The notes under the pieces: generated by a model | Seen by the model: the letters and a program-made list of their open reading frames with translations, nothing else | Database searches by the model: none | Told to the model about the DNA's origin: nothing | In this document: piece by piece, positions 1 through 5,790 of the stretch | How the letters are laid out: every line of letters starts with the position of its first letter | How positions within the stretch are numbered: position 1 is the stretch's first letter | Made by a program: the position numbers and the translations under genes | Origin: Microcaldota archaeon | GTDB lineage: Archaea > Micrarchaeota > Micrarchaeia > Micrarchaeales > CABMGC01 | Assembly (NCBI GenBank): GCA_021804305.1 | Contig: JAJZKF010000030.1 | Location: 1-6,325, forward strand | Length of the DNA: 6,325 nucleotides | Direction: 5' to 3'

Positions 1-33
1 GTTGAAGAGTGGCATTCCTGCAGATAGTCTTCC

Positions 34-42
34 TTAATATAA
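34..42 (+). promoter_or_regulatory. Weak AT-rich box, possible promoter of the TadC-like gene
   Basis: TTAATATAA lies about 46 bases before the ATG at 84, which would place transcription start near 64 and leave a leader of roughly 20 bases. It lacks the clean TTTAAATA core and purine-rich flank of the other promoters in this window. The rest of bases 1-83 shows nothing firm. One frame reads a short tail (LKSGIPADSLP, stop at 35-37) that could be the end of an upstream gene, but this is too short to identify. Confidence 0.22.
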
Positions 43-83
43 TGAGGACGTCGAGGCCTACGTTTGCCTTGTAAGTTGGTTTT

Positions 84-1085
84 ATGCAAATAACATTCGA
101 GAGACTCGTATCAAGGGGCGCTGTGAGATTCCTTTCACGTGAGCTTGACCTTGCCGGAATGAAGATGGGGGTCAATACCCTCTTGGAGCTTATAATACTC
201 GGCGGCTTCGCTTCCTTGATAGTTGTATCATTCATACTCTTGCTATATCTGAAGATGAATGCCGGAATAGCCGCTATATTCGGGATAGGCGCCGCAATAG
301 CATTCGCATTCGCGATATACGCAATACTCGAGTTTCTGATAGACAAGCGCAAGACCTTTGTAGAGAGCATATTCCCTGACTACATACAGCTGACCGCCGC
401 GAACCTAAGGAGTGGGATAGCGCTTGACAAGGCCATGCTTATGGCTGCGCGCCCTGAGTTCGGCAGCTTCAGCGAAGAAGTCAAGCTGATGAACAAGCAG
501 CTTTACGCTGGAGAAACGATGCAGAACGCGCTGGCGCTCCTTGCATCAAGGTATCGGTCGCTGCAGCTGCAGCACACGATGCGCATGATAAACGAGTCGA
601 TACAGTACGGCGGAGGCATGACCGACCTGCTGAATCAGATAGCGAAGGATCTACGCAACCAGAACACTATACAGAAGGAAATATCGGGCCAGCTGTTCAT
701 GTACACCATATTCATAGCCTTCGCTGCACTCATAGGCGCCCCCGCACTTTATGCGCTCACAAGCAGGATGATCACAGTTACCTATTCCGTATTTCAAGGC
801 ATATTCGCAGCAAATCCCAACGGGCTCCCTAGTCTGGGGCTTTCCTTCTTCACACTCAACAAACCGAAAATAGACCCTCAGCAATACCAGCAGTTTGCTC
901 TCATAGCCATATTCCTGATCTCAGGCCTAGCGTCTTTCATAGTGTCTACCATCTCTTCAGGATCAATAGTTAAGGGAATACGCTACCTCCCGGTTTTCAT
1001 AGTGATAGGCTATGGTGTATTCTGGTTGACAAGCCTAATAATAGGTGCCTACTTCAATACCATAAGCTTCGGAGGGGGTCCTTAG
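84..1085 (+). CDS. Type II secretion system F family (TadC/ArlJ-like) membrane protein
   Basis: A 333-residue inner-membrane platform protein of the kind that anchors the assembly ATPase of archaeal type IV pili, archaella or Tad-like machines. Hydrophobic helices are visible at about residues 33-56, 58-85, 203-227, 270-292 and 300-324. Between helices 2 and 3 lies a cytoplasmic helical domain (about 93-202) typical of the T2SSF fold, with the segment ANLRSGIALDKAM early in it and a Gly-rich turn (YGGGMTDLL, 175-183) near its end. Length fits single-domain TadC-like proteins and is much shorter than two-domain ArlJ. The ATG at 84 is chosen because an in-frame stop (TAA, 72-74) lies just upstream; no clear Shine-Dalgarno precedes it. 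The convergent neighbour is a pilin-like protein, which supports a role in surface-filament assembly. The partner ATPase is not in the window. The exact system (adhesion pilus, archaellum or other) cannot be decided. Confidence 0.85.
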   Translation: MQITFERLVSRGAVRFLSRELDLAGMKMGVNTLLELIILGGFASLIVVSFILLLYLKMNAGIAAIFGIGAAIAFAFAIYAILEFLIDKRKTFVESIFPDYIQLTAANLRSGIALDKAMLMAARPEFGSFSEEVKLMNKQLYAGETMQNALALLASRYRSLQLQHTMRMINESIQYGGGMTDLLNQIAKDLRNQNTIQKEISGQLFMYTIFIAFAALIGAPALYALTSRMITVTYSVFQGIFAANPNGLPSLGLSFFTLNKPKIDPQQYQQFALIAIFLISGLASFIVSTISSGSIVKGIRYLPVFIVIGYGVFWLTSLIIGAYFNTISFGGGP

Positions 1086-1181
1086 CAGAAGCTCCCATGT
1101 CCTGTACGAGCTAGAGGGTGCGGGTTCTTGCATGGATGGAATCTTTGCAGCAATGCCTGCCTCTCTGGCTATTGACCCGGC

Positions 1182-1193
1182 AACGTTAACGTT
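1182..1193. repeat. 12-bp perfect palindrome in the convergent intergenic gap
   Basis: AACGTTAACGTT is its own reverse complement and also a tandem of AACGTT. It lies between the stop codons of the two convergent genes, just beyond the A/T tract that may terminate the minus-strand gene. It could be a protein-binding site or chance; nothing else in the sequence decides this. Confidence 0.4.
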
Positions 1194-1202
1194 AAGAAAA
1201 AG
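1194..1202 (-). terminator. Possible U-rich terminator of the pilin-like gene
   Basis: On the minus strand, CTTTTTCTT begins about 10 bases after the TGA of the pilin-like gene. Archaeal RNA polymerase commonly terminates at such U-rich runs without a required hairpin. The rest of the 126-base convergent gap (1086-1211) shows no gene and no T-rich tract on the plus strand for the TadC-like gene. Confidence 0.35.
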
Positions 1203-1211
1203 CCAAAGCAA

Positions 1212-1739
1212 TCAGTCTATGCCGAACGTTGTATTGGTCCATAGCTCTACTGTCATCACCGCGCCAGCCCCCCCTATTGTTACCGGTTTTTCCACTGACT
1301 GTATGGAGACGGCATTCCCTGCGGCAGGGCTCATACCCATCGTTATGTTGAGGTTGGAGTTCCCTATTATTATGTAATAATCGTAGCCTGTACCGACGAG
1401 AGATTTCGTGTACTGATAGTCGACACTATCCATCGCTATCAGTTCCTCAACCTTCTTCTCCGAAATGCCGCCCGATGCACTCCCAAGTCCTATGCTTATG
1501 TTATTCCATGTCTCGCTGTTGGAAGGATCCACTGCAGAGTACCACGACTGCGGATAGCCAGTGCCTGTTATCCTGCCGCTTAGGCTCTGCAGCTGCGCCT
1601 GCATCTCCTGCGGTCCGTTTCCATAGCCTATCGAATACTGACCGCTTATATCGAGCCATACGGCTGTCATCAGCACCACTGCCGAGACGAATATTATCAT
1701 CGCAAACAGTATATCGAAAGACCAGAATTGGGCCTTCAT
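1212..1739 (-). CDS. Pilin-like membrane-anchored extracellular protein
   Basis: A 175-residue protein starting MKAQFWSFDILFAM, with one N-terminal hydrophobic helix (about residues 8-28) and a mostly polar remainder predicted outside the cell. This layout, together with the later segment EKKVEELIAMDSVDYQY followed by KSLVGTGYDYYIIIG, resembles archaeal pilin/pseudopilin-like proteins often found near TadC or archaellum genes. Lys-Ala-Gln at 2-4 recalls a class III signal cleavage site, but the acidic residue (D9) is one position later than in the QxSxE motif, so processing is uncertain. Asn-X-Ser/Thr sequons at N80, N131 and N169 would allow N-glycosylation. The frame stays open far upstream, and MKTLNTF at 1784 is another start. 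It is rejected because the TATA box (1769-1776) lies inside that extension and sits about 33 bases before the ATG at 1739, giving a nearly leaderless mRNA. The named family is inference. Confidence 0.72.
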   Translation of the reverse strand: MKAQFWSFDILFAMIIFVSAVVLMTAVWLDISGQYSIGYGNGPQEMQAQLQSLSGRITGTGYPQSWYSAVDPSNSETWNNISIGLGSASGGISEKKVEELIAMDSVDYQYTKSLVGTGYDYYIIIGNSNLNITMGMSPAAGNAVSIQSVEKPVTIGGAGAVMTVELWTNTTFGID

Positions 1740-1768
1740 CGCATCAAGCTCTAATCTGCATGTGAAAG

Positions 1769-1776
1769 TATTTAAA
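1769..1776 (-). promoter_or_regulatory. TATA box of the pilin-like gene
   Basis: On the minus strand this reads TTTAAATA, the canonical archaeal TATA box, preceded by purine-rich GAAGAC as a weak BRE. Its centre is about 33 bases before the ATG at 1739, so transcription should start within about 10 bases of the start codon. It settles the start of that gene. Confidence 0.75.
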
Positions 1777-1848
1777 GTCTTCATGGGAATATATCCGTTG
1801 CCGATGGTGCTGATAACACGACGCGAGTTCCGCTCCGTGCAAAGAAGG

Positions 1849-1856
1849 TTTAAATA
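1849..1856 (+). promoter_or_regulatory. TATA box and BRE of the eL30-uS12-uS7-EF-2 operon
   Basis: TTTAAATA is preceded directly by the purine-rich BRE-like AAAGAAGG (1841-1848). The expected transcription start is near 1879. It faces away from the minus-strand promoter at 1769-1776 and shares with it the 13-base core TTTAAATACTTTC. No equally good promoter is seen between eL30 and EF-2, so the four genes are probably one transcript. Confidence 0.78.
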
Positions 1857-1879
1857 CTTTCTTATGAAAGAATATACCA

Positions 1880-1950
1880 CGGCATGAATGCATCGCATTC
1901 TTAGGCGGGAGACTGATCTTTCCCGGATATCAAGAGCCTTAATGATTATC
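1880..1950 (+). promoter_or_regulatory. Probable 5' leader of eL30, with hairpin
   Basis: About 70 bases separate the predicted transcription start from the ATG that matches the eL30 family start. The stretch can form a 7-bp hairpin, CGGGAGA (1906-1912) with TTTCCCG (1919-1925, one G-U pair), and loop CTGATC. It is also an open reading frame from ATG 1888 that would add 21 residues to eL30, but two of its four isoleucine codons are ATT, a codon absent from the eL30 core. Leader or coding extension remains open. Confidence 0.45.
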
Positions 1951-2253
1951 ATGAGTGACCTTAACAGTGACATACGGCTTGTTGTGGATACTGGCGAGGT
2001 TAGCATAGGCCACAAAGAGACCACCCGAGCAGTCAGTGCATCAAAGGCTGGCGCAGTGATAGTGGCCAAGAACGGCAAGAAGGAGATAGTGGAGGATCTG
2101 ATCCACATCTGCAGCATAGCTGGCACACGCGTAATAGAGTATCAGGGCAACGCAGTCTCTCTCGGAGCCCTATGCGGCAAGCCCTACTCTGTAACTGCTC
2201 TTGCCATAATAAATGCAGGTAACTCACCCATACTAAAAGAGGAATACGCCTAG
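1951..2253 (+). CDS. rpl30e: Large-subunit ribosomal protein eL30 (L30e)
   Basis: A 100-residue protein of the L7Ae/L30e/S12e/Gadd45 fold, a 50S component; fold members bind kink-turn RNA. Recognisable features are the N-terminal VDTGEVSIGHKETTRAV, the central strand AGAVIVAKNG, and the C-terminal block ending GALCGKPYSVTALAI, which parallels the archaeal LGTLLGKPxTVSALAI segment. The ATG at 1951 is chosen because MSDLNSDIRLVVDTG aligns with the usual archaeal start and gives the normal family length. An in-frame ATG at 1888 would add 21 basic residues (121 in all) and lies about 35 bases from the TATA centre, so a nearly leaderless longer form is a real alternative; ATG 1942 is a third. No Shine-Dalgarno is seen before 1942 or 1951. 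First gene of the operon; in most archaea nusA would follow, but here uS12 follows after 8 bases. Confidence 0.88.
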   Translation: MSDLNSDIRLVVDTGEVSIGHKETTRAVSASKAGAVIVAKNGKKEIVEDLIHICSIAGTRVIEYQGNAVSLGALCGKPYSVTALAIINAGNSPILKEEYA

Positions 2254-2256
2254 GTG
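2252..2256 (+). promoter_or_regulatory. Ribosome-binding site of uS12 (decides the TTG start)
   Basis: AGGTG overlaps the TAG stop of eL30 (2251-2253) and ends 5 bases before the TTG at 2262. This spacing matches the archaeal anti-Shine-Dalgarno and supports TTG as the true uS12 start and translational coupling to eL30. Confidence 0.7.
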
Positions 2257-2261
2257 TTCTA

Positions 2262-2690
2262 TTGCCAAACGGAGAATTCGCAGCAAAGGAGCTTATAAGA
2301 AAACGCAAAAATCAGCGCATGCTTAACAAATGGTGGAAAAGGAAATACTTCAAGCTTAAGAAGAAGTTCGACCCCGTAGGCACAGTGCCTATGGCAAAGG
2401 CTCTCGTTCTGCAGAAGTTCGTACTGCAGCAGAAGCAACCTCACAGCGGGCTTATAAAGTGCGTAAGGGTGCAGCTGATCAAAAACGGGAAGGTCGTGGG
2501 CGCATATGTGCCTTACGACGGTTCCATAAATGTCATAGAGGAGCACGACGAGGTAACGATACAGGGAATGGGAGGGTCACAGAGGGGACAGATGGGAAGC
2601 ATACCTGGCCTGAAGTACCGAGTGATAGCGGTGAATGGCGCTGACCTGTATCAGGTAGTGAAAGGAAAAGCTGAGAAGCCTAAGAGGTAA
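2262..2690 (+). CDS. rps12: Small-subunit ribosomal protein uS12 (S12), divergent decoding loops
   Basis: A 142-residue 30S protein placed at the decoding centre. The start MPNGEFAAKELIRKRKNQR matches the archaeal/eukaryotic MxNGxFAxxxLxKKR opening, and KCVRVQLIKNGK and the C-terminal KGKAEKPKR are typical. It starts with TTG, supported by AGGTG five bases upstream. The loop that reads KQPNSAIRK in nearly all uS12 proteins is here KQPHSGLIK (P60, H61, S62, G63, L64, I65, K66). The second decoding-side loop, usually GDIPGVR, is GSIPGLK, so the Asp equivalent to E. coli D88 is Ser. The flanking sequence is well conserved and the frame is clean, so this looks like a working gene with specific loop changes, not decay. 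Four bases separate it from uS7. Confidence 0.95.
   Translation: MPNGEFAAKELIRKRKNQRMLNKWWKRKYFKLKKKFDPVGTVPMAKALVLQKFVLQQKQPHSGLIKCVRVQLIKNGKVVGAYVPYDGSINVIEEHDEVTIQGMGGSQRGQMGSIPGLKYRVIAVNGADLYQVVKGKAEKPKR
2684..2688 (+). promoter_or_regulatory. Ribosome-binding site of uS7
   Basis: GAGGT spans the last Arg codon of uS12 and the first base of its TAA stop, 6 bases before the ATG at 2695. It repeats the stop-overlapping layout seen for uS12 and EF-2. Confidence 0.72.
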
Positions 2691-2694
2691 ATTC

Positions 2695-3441
2695 ATGGCT
2701 GAGACCGAAAGCGCTGAAACAAAACCGACCGAAGCTGTTATGGAAGCTGCAACGCCAGCAGTTGCGCAGGAAGAGAAGAAGGCAGAGCCTAAGCGGAGGC
2801 GTAGATCCGGGTCAAAGGAAGAAGGCGCGACTCAATCCGGCAGCGCCCTGTTTGAGAAGTACCCTGTCGAGGAGATAAAGGTTTTGGATTCAAGCGTTGT
2901 AGATTACATAAACCCAAGCGGCAGATCGTATCCTAACATATTCGGCAGGAGGAAACATGGTGCATATTACGATACTCACATAAGCGTGACGGAGCGTTTG
3001 ATAAACAAGCTGATGCGTGGAGGAACGGGTAAGAAAGTTGGGGGCAAAGTCATACGCACTAAGGGCAGGCTTCAAGGAAAGAAGCTAAAGGTCATGCACA
3101 TAGTGGAAGATGCATTCGAGATCATCAACAAACGTACGGGCAAGAATCCTCTGCAGGTTCTTGTCAATGCCATAGAAAACGCAGCGCCAATAGAGGATAC
3201 AACGCGCGTCAGATACGGCGGGATATCCTACAATGTGGCTGTCGGAATAAGCTCAAAGAGGAGGGTCGATGTTGCTCTAAGGAACATAGCCCTCGCTTCA
3301 CTCACAAGCGCGTTCAAGAAAAGGAAGAAACTGTCCGAGGCTCTTGCGGACGAGCTGATGCTCGCTTCTGATAAGGCACCTGACAGCTATGCAATAAAGA
3401 AGCGCATAGAGGCCGAAAGGATAGCAAGGAGGGCGAGGTAG
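2695..3441 (+). CDS. rps7: Small-subunit ribosomal protein uS7 (S7) with long N-terminal tail
   Basis: A 248-residue 30S head protein that binds the 3' major domain of 16S rRNA and borders the E site. The family core runs from about residue 52 to the end. Clear signatures are GKNPLQVLVNAIENAAP (149-165), the RVRYGGISYNVAV strand region, KRRVDVALRNIA (188-199) and the basic C-terminal helix ending ERIARRAR. The first 50 or so residues are a low-complexity Ala/Glu/Lys tail with an Arg run (PKRRRR, 32-37), so the protein is longer than most archaeal uS7 (about 190-215, from memory); the tail is probably disordered and may contact rRNA or neighbours. The ATG at 2695 has GAGGT six bases upstream. 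Start codons inside the tail would lack such a site, so the tail is likely translated. Third gene of the operon. Confidence 0.95.
   Translation: MAETESAETKPTEAVMEAATPAVAQEEKKAEPKRRRRSGSKEEGATQSGSALFEKYPVEEIKVLDSSVVDYINPSGRSYPNIFGRRKHGAYYDTHISVTERLINKLMRGGTGKKVGGKVIRTKGRLQGKKLKVMHIVEDAFEIINKRTGKNPLQVLVNAIENAAPIEDTTRVRYGGISYNVAVGISSKRRVDVALRNIALASLTSAFKKRKKLSEALADELMLASDKAPDSYAIKKRIEAERIARRAR
3435..3439 (+). promoter_or_regulatory. Ribosome-binding site of EF-2
   Basis: GAGGT overlaps the TAG stop of uS7 (3439-3441) and ends 7 bases before the ATG at 3447. The match extends loosely into TAGCTGA, close to the GGTGATC part of the archaeal motif. Confidence 0.72.
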
Positions 3442-3446
3442 CTGAC

Positions 3447-5639
3447 ATGGTAAGGAAGGAGTTCGTAGCTGATGAAGTAGCAAAGATAATGCGGGACATA
3501 GACCGGATCCGCAACGTCGCGATAATAGCGCATGTGCACCACGGCAAGACCACCCTCACCGATTCGCTTCTTGCAAGGGCAGGCATAATCTCGAAGAGTG
3601 TTGCCGGGGAGGCTCTATACACGAACTACGAGCAGATAGAGAAGGAACGCAGGATGACCATAAAATCCGCGAACATATCACTCGCATTCAACTACAAGAG
3701 CAATGACTACATAATAAACCTAATCGATACTCCTGGACACGTCGATTTCGGGGGCCATGTGACCCGTTCGATGCGCGCAGTTGACGGTGTAGTGCTTGTG
3801 GTAGATCCTGTCGAGGGAATAATGCCGCAGACAGAGACCGTGCTGAGGCAAGCCCTGCAGGAGAGGGCTAAGCCTGTGCTTTTTGTAAACAAGGTAGACC
3901 GGCTCCTCAACGAACTCAGGCTCACTCCGGAACAAACTTTCGAACGGCTTCTTAAATTGATAAATGACCTCAACAAAATGATAAAGAGATTCGCCCCAGA
4001 GGAGTTTGCTGACAAATGGGCGCTCAGCGTAGAGAACGGCAGCGTCTGCTTCGGATCCGCATACAAAAGGTGGGCCATCTCCGCGCGCATAATGGAGAAG
4101 TATAAGGTAACCTTCAAAGATATATTCAAGCTTACTTCCGAGAACAACGAGGCGAAGCTTCAGGAGGTAGCGCCTATAGACGAGGCGACTCTCACAATGA
4201 TGATAGAGCATCTTCCCAATCCGAGAGATGCGCAGAAGTACCGCATACCTCATCTATGGCACGGCGACATGGAGAGCACCGAAGGCAAAGCGATGACCGC
4301 CGTCAATCCGGACGCAAAGGTGAACATGATAATATTCGGCGTAACCTATGACCAGCACAGCGGCGAGATAGCGATAGGGAGGGTATTCTCCGGCAATGTT
4401 AAGAAAGGCACCGAGCTCTATGTCTCTGGGGTTCCAGATCCACAGAGAGTCCAGCAGGTAAGCATATACATGGGTCCTGACCGTGTGCTTGTAGAATCGA
4501 TATCCGCTGGAAACATTGCAGGCATAGTGGGCCTTAAGAACGTTTCGATAGGCGACACTGCAAGCGAAGACAACATAACCCCATTCGAGCAGATAAAGCA
4601 TTATTCAAAGCCCGTGGTTACGAAAGCTATAGAGGCCAAGGACACGCGGGATCTCATGAAACTCATAGAGGCGCTCCGTGAACTCTCGAAGAGCGATCAG
4701 ACGATACTGGTGGAACTGAATCAGGAGACGGGCGAACATCTCGTGAGCGGAATGGGTGAGCTTCATCTAGAAGTCATAGAGACGAAGGTACGCGATGAAT
4801 TCAAGATACCAATAACAACCAGCGAGCCTATAGTGGTCTACAGGGAGACCATAGAAAAAGGAGTGAAAGATGTAGAAGGGAAGACTCCGAACAGGCACTC
4901 GAAATTCTACATAAACGTCGAGCCACTCGCTCCCGAGATAATAGAATTGATCGATACCGGTGCCATAAAGGAAGGAAGGCCTAAAGGGAAGCTGCACGTA
5001 GAGACTCTCGTGAAGGCCGGAATGCCACGAGACGAAGCGAAGGGCCTTGTTGCTGTATCGAATAGCAGCATGCTGATAGACGCAACTCACGGCGTGCAGT
5101 ACCTTGACGAGGTAATGGAGCTTCTCATAGACGGTTTTAACGAGGCCATGAAGGACGGTCCTCTCGCAAGGGAGAAGTGCACAGGCATAAAGGTGCTGAT
5201 AACAGATGCGACTATACACGAGGATCCTGTCCATCGCGGTCCTGCGCAGATAATACCTGCGATGCGCAGGCCGATATATGCCGGTATGCTCACTGCAGGA
5301 GTCGTGCTTCTTGAGCCAAAGCAGAAATTTACTATAAACATCCCCCAGGAGTATCTCTCAGATGTAATAACGTTTGTGCAGGGCAAGCGCGGTCAGGTGG
5401 TGGACATACAACAGGAGGCTGAGCAGGCGACAGTTATAGCGAAGATGCCTGTGGCCGAGGTCATAAAAGGATTCTCCAATGAGATGCGCGGCCTTACTCA
5501 GGGCAAGGCGATATGGTATCCGGAGTATGCGGGATACGAGAAACTGCCTCGCGAGCTGCAGGATAAGGTCGTGCGCGATATAAGGAAGAGAAAAGGGCAG
5601 GATCCAGAGCCTCCATCCCCGTCACAATTCATGGACTGA
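3447..5639 (+). CDS. fusA: Translation elongation factor 2 (aEF-2), P-loop variant
   Basis: The 730-residue translocation GTPase moves tRNA and mRNA through the ribosome; length is normal for archaeal EF-2. G-domain motifs are G1 AHVHHGKT (28-35), switch I ERRMT with the catalytic-loop Thr at T71, G3 DTPGH (94-98), G4 NKVD (148-151) and G5 GSA (203-205). Domain II follows at roughly 270-380, domain III (SGMGELHLEV) at about 390-470, domain IV to about 620, and domain V to the end (YPEYAGYEKLP). The diphthamide loop HEDPVHRGPAQIIP is intact with the target His at H596, so modification is expected if the dph genes exist. Two oddities: H31 replaces the P-loop Asp found in almost all translational GTPases, and R69 replaces the usual Gly of RGIT (this second site varies, for example Cys in eukaryotic EF-2). 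It is the last gene of the operon. The frame is intact. Confidence 0.96.
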   Translation: MVRKEFVADEVAKIMRDIDRIRNVAIIAHVHHGKTTLTDSLLARAGIISKSVAGEALYTNYEQIEKERRMTIKSANISLAFNYKSNDYIINLIDTPGHVDFGGHVTRSMRAVDGVVLVVDPVEGIMPQTETVLRQALQERAKPVLFVNKVDRLLNELRLTPEQTFERLLKLINDLNKMIKRFAPEEFADKWALSVENGSVCFGSAYKRWAISARIMEKYKVTFKDIFKLTSENNEAKLQEVAPIDEATLTMMIEHLPNPRDAQKYRIPHLWHGDMESTEGKAMTAVNPDAKVNMIIFGVTYDQHSGEIAIGRVFSGNVKKGTELYVSGVPDPQRVQQVSIYMGPDRVLVESISAGNIAGIVGLKNVSIGDTASEDNITPFEQIKHYSKPVVTKAIEAKDTRDLMKLIEALRELSKSDQTILVELNQETGEHLVSGMGELHLEVIETKVRDEFKIPITTSEPIVVYRETIEKGVKDVEGKTPNRHSKFYINVEPLAPEIIELIDTGAIKEGRPKGKLHVETLVKAGMPRDEAKGLVAVSNSSMLIDATHGVQYLDEVMELLIDGFNEAMKDGPLAREKCTGIKVLITDATIHEDPVHRGPAQIIPAMRRPIYAGMLTAGVVLLEPKQKFTINIPQEYLSDVITFVQGKRGQVVDIQQEAEQATVIAKMPVAEVIKGFSNEMRGLTQGKAIWYPEYAGYEKLPRELQDKVVRDIRKRKGQDPEPPSPSQFMD

Positions 5640-5702
5640 GCCTATTCCTGCCTCAGTTCTAACGTACGGTTCCTCATTGCCTCATAGCTTTATTCTCCTT
5701 TC
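5635..5702 (+). terminator. Possible operon terminator after EF-2
   Basis: A 6-bp inverted repeat, ACTGAG (5635-5640) and CTCAGT (5652-5657), begins within the last codons of EF-2, and a pyrimidine/T-rich tract (AGCTTTATTCTCCTTTC, 5686-5702) follows about 30 bases later. Either could end the transcript; archaeal termination favours the T-rich tract. The stem is short and may be chance. The 151-base gap to the next gene holds no other gene that I can see. Confidence 0.3.
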
Positions 5703-5742
5703 GGCCCATCATTTAGTTTCCCTATCAGAACACCGGCAGTAC

Positions 5743-5757
5743 AAAAAGGCTATATAC
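5743..5757 (+). promoter_or_regulatory. TATA box and BRE of the unknown downstream gene
   Basis: AAAAAGG (BRE-like) is followed by CTATATAC, with its centre near 5754. Predicted transcription start is about 5780, just before GTG 5782 and ATG 5791. This shows that the gene after EF-2 has its own promoter and is not simply an operon extension. Confidence 0.62.
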
Positions 5758-5790
5758 CAAATGTAACAAATATGTTCTTCTGTGGGTCAA

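Noticed and set aside
560..573. GCTGCAGCTGCAGC palindrome
   Set aside because: It lies inside the TadC-like gene and simply encodes part of Leu-Gln-Leu-Gln; no reason to see a regulatory site.
1086..1181. Possible tRNA or small RNA in the convergent gap (GGGTTCTTGC recalls a T-arm)
   Set aside because: No acceptor stem, anticodon arm or matching T-loop could be formed around it.
1132..1377. Plus-strand open frame of 81 codons
   Set aside because: It overlaps the pilin-like gene antisense, has no promoter or ribosome-binding site, and resembles no protein.
1804..1887. 27-codon plus-strand frame (ATG 1804 to TGA 1885-1887) just before ATG 1888
   Set aside because: It contains the operon TATA box and lies before the predicted transcription start, so it would not be transcribed from that promoter.
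1740..2126. Upstream extension of the minus-strand pilin-like frame (open to 2126, also a start at 1784)
   Set aside because: The canonical TATA box lies inside the extension, the extension runs antisense through eL30, and its sequence is low-quality, Arg/Ser/Met-rich. The start at 1739 fits the promoter and the protein layout.
3707..4253. Long antisense frames within EF-2 (and others at 4254-4601 and 4767-5234)
   Set aside because: They overlap the unmistakable EF-2 coding sequence and have no independent support.
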